Source: Tetranychus cinnabarinus
Lineage: Eukaryota > Arthropoda > Arachnida > Trombidiformes > Tetranychidae
DNA: 64,000 nucleotides
Direction of reading: 5' to 3'
NCBI GenBank assembly: GCA_022266195.1
Contig: WHVY01000007.1
Span: forward strand, 1 to 64,000
In this document: one piece after another, positions 12,401-25,000 of the stretch
Layout: every line of letters begins with the position of its first letter
How positions within the stretch are numbered: position 1 is the first letter of the stretch
Translations under genes and position numbers: made by a program
Notes under the pieces: model-generated
What the model was told of the DNA's origin: nothing
The model's database searches: none
The model's input: the letters and a program-made list of their open reading frames with translations, nothing else

Positions 12401-14638
12401 AATCAATAAAAAATGAAATGGATATATAACCTTCGAATAAATAATATCAACCGATAATTACCTAATTTAGCAACCCAACAATGAAAACATTTTAGCGAAA
12501 AATACTCTTGATTCTGTATACAGTACGTTTACAAAGGTTTGTTTTTCATAAGGTTTCATGTTATTTTATATTCTTTTTTCTGTTAACAGTTCACCAATTT
12601 AATCACAGTTCAACTGCCATTTAATTATTCATAATTATAACTTACCATTGCTGCTATGCAGTGAAATTGTGTTAATAATAACTATGTATTTTGTAACCTT
12701 CTTAACCAGACCAAATATTAGAATGAAACCATTATTTTAGGTAAACCTGGTTTCGCATTATACTATTTAATTACAATTTAGCTCTGTCCATTACATACGT
12801 CAATTGTCAGCAATTAAAGCTAACACAAATGGATGAAATGTTAAATAGAGACAACAGTTCGGGTTAAATTGTTGGTAAAATCAAATGGTCTTTATGTTGA
12901 CTAAAGAATCTTTTGGAGTAAAATCATTTTTAATTAACCGTAATACCAATTCAAAATTTCCCAGCTCATTCGCAGCTCTTTATTGAAACCCATTTACCAG
13001 TTTTACCATGAAAATTGCCTTCTCGGTGAAAGTCCACAGGATAAACACTCAATTAAGATTAACATTAAGATTTGCTCGCAAATGGCTCCAAAACTTGATA
13101 CTTTACCAACCAATTCAGATTGTTTACAATTATAGAATTGATTTTCTCATTCAAATCAACTCGGTATGTAAATGATCAACTGCGTTAGAATTATAAGACA
13201 ATGAATAAACTGATCGTTATATAATAACATTTTGGATGGAAAGCAACAGTTACTTGAATAGGCATTGATTGCTGTGAAGGTGATCCTTAACAATCTAGAT
13301 TAGATAGACAGTCAATTATCAAAAAAGATAAACTGGAAACGGTTTAGGTTTACAAGTCGATGAAATTAATGTTTCAATCTTACAACAGTTAATCATTGTT
13401 AATCAACAAGTCTGGCCATCTTTCAACAGCGTACAAGTGGATTTACTTGGTTTGAAAGGAAATTGAATTGAAGTACTGAAAATGGCCAAAGACAATTAAC
13501 TTATAGCTACAAGTTAATGTTTCCTGATTACTTTGTATTATCCGTAGAGTTCCCATCAACTTTAATGAAACATCATAAAAGCTACCAATAATCATAATAT
13601 TGAAGATTAAGAGTTATTAGCTGTTGGTTAAAACAGACCTTTAGATTTATCCATCAGATTCAAAGCTTTCAAGTACTCATCTTGAAATTGTGTTATTCGC
13701 ATACATTGTAGATTCCAGATTTAATGGTATAATCAAATGATATTGAAACGTTTATTAATCTTGACTTTGGTAGTTGAATAATCCTAACGCTGAAATTTAT
13801 TAGGCAAATATCTCAATGTTTTATTGAAGCTTTTTGGTCATTTGACGTCCAAGTGATTTCAATCACAATAATACAGAGGTAGATAGGGAATAGTGCATTT
13901 ACTTTGACTATATAAGATTGATTTACTGACAATTCAGATGATATAAGATAATGCTTTGTATTCAGCTGATTAAGAGCTGCAGTTTAAAGTACATTGTATA
14001 CATTAAATAATTGCTTGTAAATTGGTAAACCCATTTTACCAATACAATCATTATTTCACTTGAAATGTAATGATATACATTTTTCTCAAGTCATGGTAAT
14101 CTCATAGAGAAATAAAAATAGTAACGTTGAATTGATAGTGAATTCTGAATTGTAAACTTACATAAAGTTACATTTAAACATTGGAACATTTTAAATAGTA
14201 TTTCTACATAGTTGATTGTGAACTTAGTCTAATGATCAGGTAATATAAAGCTACACATGCGAACATGAATGAACAGCTGAAAAAAGCAAATGAAAATAAG
14301 CTTAGGAACTCTTTCAAATAAAAATAATGCCTAACGGCAAGCAACAGGCAGTAACATGATAAGCTAGAAAAAAAAACAATTACATTAAACTCAATATGAT
14401 TCTTTTTTCAAGCCAAAAATCTATTATCTTTAGGATAACAAAACAAAACTAATGAGTCCGAAAGTTTAATGTAACATTCTGAAGCATAATGTATCTATTT
14501 ATGTTCAGCATCAGATTCTGTGAATAGATTGATTGATGAAAATAACAATTTATCGTCAAAAAAGAAATCCAAATTGAACAGTAAGCTTCCCAAGTCACAG
14601 AAAATGCTTGTCGATTTTTTGTGAATATTGATTTGATT
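9439..14638. other. Intergenic 5.2 kb, nothing recognised
   Basis: AT-rich sequence between the bestrophin start and the 3' end of the first PRPS gene. Open frames such as 10118-10396 and 10195-10515 (opposite strands over the same purine-rich stretch) look like composition effects. The bestrophin promoter should lie just above 9438 on the minus strand, but I see no clear core element. Confidence 0.5.
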
Positions 14639-16112
14639 TTACATTGGTACGTGGCTAAAGAGGTAAGAGACGGATTCGCCATTATGAGTTCTCCTTATGG
14701 CTTCAGCAAGGATCATGCTAACATCGATACACTGAAAAAGAGAAGAAAAAGTTATTAGATCCAAAAGTCTCATTAATTTATCAAGAAGTTTACAATTATC
14801 ATTGCCTCATCTTATCTAGTCATGACTTTTATCATAATCAAACAAACATTAGATTATTATATTGATTAGTTGAATCATCTGTAGGTTATTCCTTTATAAA
14901 ATAACATGATTTGGAAGATAATCAAAATTAATAAATGAAGAATATCAAGATTTGTCTGATAGCATAAGATATGCAATCATGGGATACTTTGTTGGTGAGT
15001 TTGCCGTGGTGAAGGTTGGCTGATAAAACACTTGAATCATTAATCAAAAGATATTTGAGAAAGAAGAAATGAACTAATTGCAGAAATGTTTGAGTATTTG
15101 GAAATCATGATTGTCCATTATCATAATGTCATTGAGACAACACATAAACATCCGAGAGATATAAGCAGGAAAACAAACCTGAATTTTTGGACATCTTCTC
15201 ATATTTTCATCTTGTGGAATGGTATTTGTGACTACTAGAGCCTCGAATGCTGCTGAATTGATTCTAGGTAAGGCAGGGCCACTAAAAATGCCATGAGTTA
15301 AAATAGCATAGACTTTTGATGCTTGAGCCTCGATTAATTTTTGAGCTGCTTGACAAATAGTTCCACATGTGTCAGCCATGTCATCAACTAGGATTGCAAC
15401 CCTATCCTTGACATCACCAACAAGGACCATAGAGGCTACTTCATTAGCCTTTTTTCTTTCTTTATGGATCAATGCAAAGTCGACATTCAGTCGATCGGCG
15501 ATTGAGGTAACACGCTTTGCACCTCCAGCATCAGGAGAAACTACAGAGAATAAAATGCAAGTTGATAATAATGAACGGCTTTTATGGATAATGTAAATAT
15601 CGAATTAATACCTATCACACATTGATGCCAGTCAGGAATGTTTTCTTTAATCCATTGAGTACAGCTGGTTCCGCATACAAGTTATCTACTGGGATATCGA
15701 AGAATCCTTGAATCTGACTTGCATGTAGATCCATTGTAATAATATGATCTGCTCCAGCTACAGAAAGCATGTTAGCTATTAACTTAGCACTGATTGGAGC
15801 TCGAGATTTGTCCTTTTTGTCTTGTCGAGCATATGGAAAACATGGTATAACAGCAGTTACTCTTGCTGCAGAGGCAATCTTACAGGCATTAATCATAATT
15901 AATGCCTCCATTAGATTGTCATTTACTTCACCACATCCTGATTGTACTATGAAGACATCTTCACCACGGACACTTTCACCAATTTCTACTGAAGTTTCTT
16001 GGTTACTAAATTTCTTGAGAACTGTCTTTCCAATGTGTATACCAAGTCTTTCTACAATTTTTTGAGCCAAATCAGGATGAGAGGATCCGCTGAAAACTTT
16101 AATATTAGGCAT
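14639..16112 (-). CDS. Prps: Ribose-phosphate pyrophosphokinase, copy A
   Basis: PRPP synthetase: transfers pyrophosphate from ATP to ribose 5-phosphate, giving PRPP for purine, pyrimidine and NAD synthesis in the cytosol. Exons: 16112-15612, 15540-15179 and 14731-14639, with introns of 71 and 447 nt. The start is MPNIKVFSGSSHPDL. Visible motifs: YARQDKKDKSRAPISAK (catalytic flexible region), DLHASQIQGFF, SPDAGGAKR and the PRPP-binding loop DDMADTCGTI. The end is SYLFSHVPM. Exon total is 956 nt; one base is missing at the TT run 15655-15656, where copy B has TTT. Restoring it would give 318 residues, the length of human PRPS1. Without it, exon 1 runs off frame after YAEPAVL. Copy B lies about 1.6 kb upstream. 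Confidence 0.92.
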
Positions 16113-17683
16113 GGTGAATCAAAGGACACAACAAGATGAACTAGAAATTTCAGGTGAGAACTACTCAATTGTTACAATCAAACAACCGACAGTGTTAATT
16201 TAACACTGTTAAACGAACACTGTTGGTGTATTAGACTCTCAACAATCAGCTTTTCACCATGCGTGTACAAAGACACACCTCATTAACAGGGGCCATCTAT
16301 ACATATCAGATCATTTGCAATTTAATTAATCTTAAAGAAAGATTGTAATCAATTTTCAAAGACAAAAAGAAATGACTGGCACAGTCATTTAAAATGTTAC
16401 ATCAGTTCAAAAAGACTAATTACATCTTCACCACATAAGTCAGAGTCCAAATAGAATCATTAACTCCATCTCATTTCTAATGAGATACGTCAAACTGGTT
16501 TTCTTCTCGAGAACCACAAATTTCCAATCTTGAAATTCAATTTTATCATATGTTGAATGAAAGCAATCTACTGATTTAATTGAGCAACAAACGATGAATA
16601 CAAATGTTCTGGATCGATTCAAAGTTTGAATTTCAAACATTAGATGAACTAAGCACGTTTGCGCATTATTTGTTTACATTTTTCAAACTCTTTACCGCCA
16701 AATATTTTTAAGGCTACGAAACGCTCAACAGTTGTATTGCATTTATATTTTTACCAGAACAATTTTTCAGTTACCCTTTTGATTAAGGGTCATTTTAACC
16801 ACCAGAAAATTGATTATCCATCGAAGATCTGTAAGTAAGATCAATTTATCGGAAGAAATTGACAAAATAATTAATAATGATAGTTATGCAAAGATAAAAC
16901 AAAACCATGATAGGTAACTAGATTATGAACGAATAATCCTCCATTTTTTAAATTTAATAATTTAGATATTGTGACATCATGTAACAAATGAGTTTACATG
17001 ATAAAGATTGGATGTGCAAGGATAAATAAATTGATTGAAATTGACATTGTCAATGACATTGTCAATAACATTGATCAGAGCAGTTTTGTTGCTCTTAAGT
17101 AGACCATTGATAATTCAGGGAGGCAATTCTTGAATAGAATCCAGTAATTAAATCATAAATAATCAATTTTTTAAGTTCTATCCACGTAGCTTGATTTGAT
17201 GATAGATTGACTAGTTAAATACTAAATGTGATTCAGATCTAGATGAATGCAGTTGAACAAAAAACGATTTACCACTGGTTACAATCCATTTCACCTATGA
17301 ATTCCTGCTTAGTTGATTTAAATAAACTTGAAAACAAAATCAAATACAAATATCCAAGAAATTACTTACTTCTAATGAACAAAGGGAATATTTTCAGAAA
17401 ATTTTCTTGAAATGAAAAATATTTTCAGATAAAACAGCAAGATATCACATCAAAAATTGATTGATCTCAAGATTATATGATTTTATCAAAATAAAATCAT
17501 GATATTTATGATTCATCATGAGATTACAAGATTAGGTTAAGCAAATTCATATCAGCTATTGTAAGCTTTCAATTAAAATTAGCTGAATGATGAAAATGAG
17601 ATTAGGTAATTTTATAAGTTCGAAGGTCAAAAAAATCACAGTCAGAAAGAATCTTGTTGCTGGCATTTCAGTCAGTACGGATT
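16113..17683. other. Spacer between the two PRPS genes
   Basis: About 45 nt directly upstream of the copy A start match the same place in copy B, so the duplication unit included part of the 5' UTR. The segment at 16655-16710 resembles 8945-8996 (see separate entry). The rest is AT-rich with no recognised genes. Confidence 0.55.
16655..16710. promoter_or_regulatory. Candidate shared element, PRPS-A upstream copy
   Basis: Contains ACGTTTGCGCATTATT, then TGTTTACATT, then CTTTACCGCCAA. The same words in the same order occur at 8945-8996 in bestrophin intron 1. TGTTTAC resembles a forkhead site, and TTGGCGG(G)TAAA on the minus strand resembles an E2F site. It lies about 540 bp upstream of the copy A start. 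Function is inferred only. Confidence 0.3.
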
Positions 17684-19102
17684 TTACATTGGTACGTGGC
17701 TAAAGAGGTAAGAGACGGATTCACCATTATGAGTTCTCCTTATGGCTTCAGCAAGGATCATGCTAACATCGATACACTGAAAAAGAGAAGAAAAAGTTAT
17801 TAGATCCAAAAGTCTCATTAATTTATCAAGAAGTTTACAATTATCATTGCCTCATCTTATCTAGTCATGAATTATCATAATCAAACAAACATTATATTAA
17901 TATTGATTACAAAAGACCCAAAAAAGACGGTAATTGATTGTTACATTACACAAATAGGTAAAATCAGGTTTAAAACTAGACATGAGTTAATGGCAAAAAT
18001 TACTTATAATTCATATGATATTATATGCTAATATTAATATTGAATTTTTATGAAATAGATAATAGATTAAAATATTGACCAGTCTTCATTTTAATTGTTC
18101 AGCTAATATAAAAGCAAAGCACTCTTGTGAAGCAATAATTGGAACTATAATAAGATTGTTACAAACCTGAATTTTTGGGCATTTTTTCATATTCTCATCT
18201 TGGGGTATAGTATTAGTAACGACCAAAGCCTCAAGAGTAGCATCATTTATTCTTGCAAGTGCTGGTCCACTAAAAATACCATGAGTTAAAATGGCATAGA
18301 CCTTTGATGCTTGAGCCTCAATTAACCTCTTTGCAGCTTCACAGATAGTTCCACATGTGTCAGCCATGTCATCAACTAGGATTGCAGTCCTATCCTTGAC
18401 ATCACCAACAAGAACCATAGAGGCTATTTCATTAGCCTTCTTTCTTTCTTTATGGATCAATGCAAAGTCGACATTCAGTCGATCAGCAATTGAGGTTACA
18501 CGTTTCGCACCTCCAGCATCAGGAGAAACTATAAATACACAAAATTAGTCAATGTAAGAGAAAATGAGCTCTCTAAGTCTAAAGAGATGCTATACAATAC
18601 CTATCACACACTGCTGCCAATTAGGAATGTTTTCTTTAATCCATTTGAGTACAGCTGGTTCCGCATACAAGTTATCTACTGGGATATCGAAGAATCCTTG
18701 AATCTGACTTGCATGTAGATCCATTGTAATAATATGATCTGCTCCAGCTACAGAAAGCATGTTAGCTATTAACTTAGCACTGATTGGAGCTCGAGATTTG
18801 TCCTTTTTGTCTTGTCGAGCATATGGAAAACATGGTATAACAGCAGTTACTCTTGCTGCAGAGGCAATCTTACAGGCATTAATCATAATTAATGCCTCCA
18901 TTAGATTGTCATTTACTTTGCCACATCCTGATTGTACTATGAAGACATCTTCACCACGGACACTTTCACCAATTTCTACACAGGTTTCTTGATTGCTGAA
19001 TTTTTTGAGAACTGTCTTTCCAATGTTTATACCAAGTCTCTCCACAATTTTTTGAGCCAAATCAGGATGAGAGGATCCGCTGAAAACTTTAATATTAGGC
19101 AT
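17684..19102 (-). CDS. Prps: Ribose-phosphate pyrophosphokinase, copy B
   Basis: Intact tandem paralogue of copy A. Exons: 19102-18601, 18528-18167 and 17776-17684, with introns of 72 and 390 nt. Exon total is 957 nt, giving 318 residues with no break. Junction phases match copy A exactly. It has YARQDKKDKSRAPISAK, DLHASQIQGFF, the SPDAGGAKR region and the PRPP loop DDMADTCGTI, so it should be catalytic. Differences from copy A cluster in exon 2 (for example EAAKRL against QAAQKL, and ARINDATL against PRINSAAF), while most of exon 1 and exon 3 with the adjoining intron are almost identical. A PRPS-associated (inactive) form is unlikely because the catalytic loop has no insertion. Confidence 0.95.
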
Positions 19103-19888
19103 AATGAATCAAAGTACACAACAAGATGAACTAGAAATTTCAGTTGAACATGCTATTACAACAATGTTGAAACAACATGGAGGTCCGTTGCCAATGGTCT
19201 GCTGGTTAAGCTTTGAGATTTGGCAGCAAAAAATATTTCTCGCGGTTACTTTGAAAATGGTTACAAACTGAAGGCAACTATGAAACTTTAACCTATCTTT
19301 ATGTGAATCTTTCATGTAAAACAGTGTACATAAAGATCAAGGTTATCAGTATATTTCAAGGGTATTTTATTGCTAATTTATTACATTGTATTATTTATAA
19401 TTAAAATGAGATTATTACTGTATTAAAATTGTTAAATAATTTGTACCTGTTTACTCACCTCGAAACAGCAAATAATCAAGATTATTTGCTAACCCCATAG
19501 TTATTTTTACATTTTTTATTTTAAACATTATTCTTGTCCTAATTAATTTGTTGTCTCTATGTATTGCAATAACGAAGCGTTAAGTTTAATGTTACAGGTA
19601 TGATTTATTTGATCCATGCCTTATTTTGGCATGAATATTAATCAATCAATAGAAGAGTTATTAGCATTATGAGTGCGTAAAACCATGAGTTTTTCCTCGA
19701 AAGTGCAACTTACTCAAAAATCATTACCAATGTCAGAAGGCAATGAAAATATTTCGCATCATTTTGAAAAAAATAAGTCTTTACTGAGCAATGAGAAACA
19801 AAATATAATAGTTTGTGCCAATGTAATACGACCATATCCGAAAATAGTTACTTTATAAGAGTGTAAATAAAAACAAAGAAAAGCAATA
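19103..19888. other. Divergent intergenic region
   Basis: Lies between the starts of PRPS copy B (-) and the next gene (+), so it probably holds both promoters. A small open frame at 19673-19858 has no supporting features. No clear core promoter motif seen. Confidence 0.45.
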
Positions 19889-21531
19889 ATGATTGATTTC
19901 AAATTCGTACACCTTTTGCTGACCCTTCAACTCTTTTTCAAAACTCCTGCCGCAACAAGCGAAAGACAATTGGTTTATCATCTTTAACAGGTAAAAAGCG
20001 AATTGTTTTTTTATTTTAATATCATTTTAATATTTTACGCTTGATTATTGTCCTAATTTACAGGATCTGCACTGAATCCTGATAACTTGATCGGTGCCAT
20101 TAAACTAGCCAGTGTAAGTATCTCAAGTTGTTTTTTCCTAAATTTTCATTTATCGCGACATTTATTGTTTATTTTTTTCAGGGTTTAGGTAAAGTCGCTG
20201 GAGTTCCTGAGCACGTTATGGGTACAACATACAAAGCTCTCGAAGCTTATTCACCCATTGTAGTGCCACAAGCAGGAGAGGATAAAAATGAACCTACAAT
20301 AAGTCTTGATGATAAACAGCTCAAAAGCTATCTACCCCAAGAACGAGTCAATCAGTTAGTCAAAATGGCTGGCCTCGACTCACGTAATTATTTATTTCAT
20401 CTCTGTCTCTACTTTAAGATACCATTTTGTTGACCAATTTAAGATACTGAAAACTGGTGCTCAAAATGACGATATAACATTGATTTTCCTCTTTTTTCCT
20501 GCATAATGATTGATCGGGTCGCTTGATTTTATTTTTCCTGGTTTCATTTCAATGGTAATTTGGATTAATGTGCAACAGAAAACATAGATTGGAAACTATT
20601 TCGCTGTCCATTGACTTTGAATCATTAAAAGCCATCGTTGTAAATCAACAAAGCTCCTCGGCAGGCCTTTCCATCATGCCTATGGACTCTTACCTTTCTA
20701 AAATCACTCATAGCCTTGATCGTATTTCAGATTCCTATTTTCGGCGTATGGAGAAATACATGGACAGTGAGATGGATTTAGAAGATTTTATGGAACTTGT
20801 AAAACAATTGGATCAAGTTGAAGAAGGATTAGTAGTTTTACCAGTAAGCATTAAATCAGGAGTTTTACAAAACCGCCCAGGATCTATAGTGCTTCTTTGC
20901 TTGGGTAAATTTCCTCCTGACAAAAAGTTAAGCGATCCAGCAGCTATTATGCCAACAATATTGATAGGAACTATTAACCATGCTTCACCTGTCCAATTAA
21001 AACCTGAACCAGTGACTTCAGCTCCAACATCAACATCAACGTCCAATACGTAAGCGAGAATAAATTTGTTCCCATGTAAACTCTTTTGTATCACACATTT
21101 TGTCTATCTTTTCAGGCTCAATGAATCTCCAAGTGAACCAGTGGTAACAAATCCATCCATTATAGAGGTTGACGAATCACCTTTAGCTGAAGCTGATGTT
21201 CCAATCTTTGTCGGTAGTTCGGAAACTGCTAATAATCCAGCATCAGTACCAGTAGACACAATAACATCCAGTCAATCATCGAGCTCAAGTTCAGCACAAG
21301 CTCAAGCAAAAGTGCAACCACAACCGCAACCACAGTTCCAGCCACAACCCTTTTCCCGGACCACAAATGGTTTCCCACCTCCCACCACCTCGACAAGGAC
21401 GTCCAGGTCGCCCTCCACCACAATCACCACCAAATTTCCAACCAAGGCCACAACCTCCTCCTTTCGATGGAAGGCAACCCTTTTCTCACCAACCAGGAAG
21501 ACCGATTCCAAGGCCAAGAACAGAAGGATAA
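19889..21531 (+). CDS. Unknown protein, possible secretory signal, Pro/Gln-rich C-terminus
   Basis: Not recognised. Proposed exons: 19889-19990, 20064-20113, 20182-20383, 20579-21049 and 21116-21531, all with GT-AG borders. The first residues are hydrophobic (FVHLLLTLQLFF), resembling a signal peptide. Exon 3 has GLGKVAGVPEHVMGTTYKAL; exon 4 is helical with acidic stretches. Exon 5 is Ser/Thr-rich, then Pro/Gln/Arg-rich. Phases fit if one base is missing at 19983-19985 and at 20625-20626. In exon 5 an extra base near 21351-21354 seems to switch the frame: the frame ending at 21531 gives a coherent Pro/Gly/Arg-rich tail, the other ends at 21569. Gene existence is well supported by splice structure and coding character; exact protein and start are less sure. 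Confidence 0.6.
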
Positions 21532-21569
21532 AGGCAGAGTCGGCTGGCAATTCCCTGACATTAGTTTAA

Positions 21570-22097
21570 CAATGTACCATCAAAATGTTTAGCATGATCG
21601 ACTTTAGAGTTAACAGCTAAATAATCTAGCGGAAACAAACGCTTCTTTTGGATTGAAATGGTACATTAATTTGATTACTTTTAATATCTTAAGTGATTCT
21701 TTAATGTCAACAAAAATAATTAAATTTAGTAATGTCTATTTACACTTCATTATCATTAAAACAATGCCCATCTTAAGATCACTTTGAAACTATCTCAGGT
21801 AAATAGTTGATATAAAGTTTGGGTAAATAGAGGGATAACAAATTTAAATTACAATAAGATTAATACATTTTGGTGTTCAATACGACAACCATGAAACTTA
21901 AATCTATACACAACACTTTGAAATTCACAAAAGTTCAACGATCAATGTTTCCAAGTAAAAATAGCCAGTGACGCTAATAGACGATAACATGAAATACTAT
22001 AAATATGATTTTAACCAAGCTGGCAACAATAAGACAACCTAATCATTTTTAAACAGCTTCCCATAACTCGGTGCAATTAAAGTTTTACAACCAAGTA
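21570..22097. other. Convergent intergenic region
   Basis: AT-rich sequence between the ends of the plus-strand unknown gene and the minus-strand PDZ gene. It probably holds both 3' UTRs. Nothing else recognised. Confidence 0.5.
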
Positions 22098-25000
22098 TCA
22101 TGGTTTATTATTTAAAGCTGTGAATGGAACAATCTTGAGAGTTAATTTAGTTTTGTTGGACATGAGTTGGTTAACTTGAATAACTGAAGCCTCGGTCACA
22201 TCGATGCCATCAATTTCAATCAATCGATCACCAATCTCGAGCAATCCTTGGTACACCTTTTCCCCATTAGAGTCAATCCTTGAGATGAAAATACCTGTTG
22301 CAAAATTAAACACCAACAAAACTATTAGTTATCTGAATAATTAAAAGTAAAAAAGTGTAATTAATTGTACAAGTGACAAACCTTTAATATTATTTACAGT
22401 TCCTCGAGCAACAAAAAGCCAAAAGGTTTACCCTGAGGCCGATGAATTTCAACAATTTTCATGTAATCACCCGGCGTTGATACAATTGAACCGAAAACTG
22501 TTTCTTCTTTCATTGATTGTTTAGGCAACATTTTATCATCTTCATATCGATTGACTTTGGATCCTCTGTAATAAAAGTAAAAAACAAATTAATCAATAAA
22601 CTAATTGCAATTTAAGGCCAAGAAATACAAGATAAAAGAAAGCATAAAATAATGGCCATTTGATGAATCAAATCAAGTAAATAAAAAGTAATTGTTAGGA
22701 AATTCGCTATTACAATAATCTGATTTAACAATTATTTTTTTCTTCTGTAACTCAAATAATGATTATGTTATAATTTGAGCCGGAAACTGGACTCAATTTG
22801 GACAGGAAACAGATAATTATTCTGAACAACAACAGTCAAGGTAAACATAAGACGTTGAAAGACTTGAAAAATGATTCGTATTACATGTAATCATTTGTTT
22901 TTCAATTGTTGTGTTTTTCACCCTCAAAAAAGTATCTAAAGTGAAAGCTTAAGGTAAAGGTGAAAATGATGATTACGATGGGTTAGGTTTTTAAAGTCAT
23001 TAAACTGATTATTGGCTCAATATATTATCATGGTTGAAATTTTGGCGATGAAAAAAAGTGCGACAAAATAATGTCTAATCTTGTTTTTCATCCTCAAAAC
23101 TGCAACTCTGATTGACTGTCGGTTATTAATGTTTTTTTATACTCTTTTCATACTCAACTTATTACATCAAATGTGCTAAACGACATTAAATGTAATTTTC
23201 CCACTAACAACTTGGCAAATTTGATTATCGTTAATCAATTAACTCTGTCTTCAACCCATTGTCTAAAATATTGTCATGCAATAAATTATCAAAATCATTA
23301 TCAAGTATAACTGCTTCATCTGTCAAAATAAAATATTTTATAACATTATGAGGCATCAAGATGATTTGAAACAAGAGACAATTGAAAGGGTAAGATGTTG
23401 TTGTGAAAGTTAATTATCTGTTTATCTTTATATTTTGTCAGGTAAATTACCAACCTTGGATCTGATTTGGTTCGAGTAACGTCCACCTTAACTTTAACCT
23501 TACGTTTGCTTCGTCGAAGGCTTAACCTATTCTTAAAGGCTCGGACGAAGGATGATGATGACGATGACTTTGTTTGCAAGGATTTTGATCCTGATGACTG
23601 AATTGGTAGGGAAACAGGTTCAACATTTTCTTGATTATTGATTGTACAACCGGATTCAATTAGGGTGCGAGTTGAATTAAACTGATTGGTAACTTGATTA
23701 TTACCATTGAGATCATTAAAAGGTCTTGCTGATGATAAGGCTGGTGTGGAGACAGCAGATTTAATTAAGGTACCTTTACCTTGAATGTGAGCCTGTCGAT
23801 GTTTATCAATCTTTTCAACGCTAAATGTTCTGGAAATTACATGAGTTAAAGAGAAAAATTTTGATAAAAAGGATCGAGATGATGACGATGTTGTTGATGA
23901 CGGTGAAGGTGATAGATTTGATGGTGATTTATCTTTATGCTTGGATTTTGTTCCACCTCGAACCTTTGAGTCTGTAAAACTAGTATTTTCCAATGATGGA
24001 GTTAATAGTGATACCAATGGTGAACTGGTTGATGATGATAATGACATTGGGGATCCATTGGATTCATTTGCTTTTGATTTTGTGTTAAGAATTGAATCAT
24101 CTTTGGATAATAATTTAATTTCATCATTGTAGCTGATTGGAGTTGATGGTGTTAAAGTAGCACTTTTCAGTGATTTAATTGATCGTGTTTTATTAACTGT
24201 TGCATATTCCTCTGTCGACCTTACATTGGCTCTGGATATGATCGGCATTGTGATTGGGTTTGGGTAAACTTGATCAGGTTTAAGATCGCTAGCTTTTGCG
24301 TTTTTGGCAGTCACTTGATTGGAGGCATTTTTATCATTCTCATTGGGTAATGTTGCAGATGAATTACCATTAACGTTAATTTCGTTAATTATTGATGAAG
24401 GTTTATTATTAATTTTATTGTCTACTTGATCATAAGATTCTGATGGAAAGCTAACTGGTTTGTTGAATGGTAAAAAAGTTGGTCTATTGATTGGTGGTGA
24501 TGATGAATTTGATGATGCTAAATGGTTTTGATGAGTGGAATCCGATTTTTTCAACAATCGTTGATTACCTTGATTTGTTTCTGAAGGTGAGGTATATAAA
24601 GGAGGTGATAATAATGATGAAGAAGATGAAAGTGATGGTTTACACAATGAGCTTGAATTAAGACCAGGAAGATGATTTTGATGGTTGTACGGTTGCAAGG
24701 TTGACCGTTGGACTTGATGGTAATTTTTTGCTTCTGATTGAGACTTGATGATGTTGATGAGGTTGACAAACGACCATTTTTGTAATTACTATTACCAGCA
24801 AACGATGATGTATAAGTTGGCCGTCGAACCATGTTTACTTTACTATTTATTGGACTATTGGTGGATGAATTTTGACTAATGTCACTTAAATCGTTATTGC
24901 TGTCAGCGCTGTTGCCATTTCCATTAGAAATACGTTTAGAAGAGTCCAATGGTGAAATCAGATCAACAGGTTGACTCAAGATTGAATTATAATTTTGATA

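Noticed and set aside
19673..19858. Small open frame of 61 codons upstream of the unknown gene.
   Set aside because: No motif, no homology recognised and a non-ATG start; likely 5' flank.
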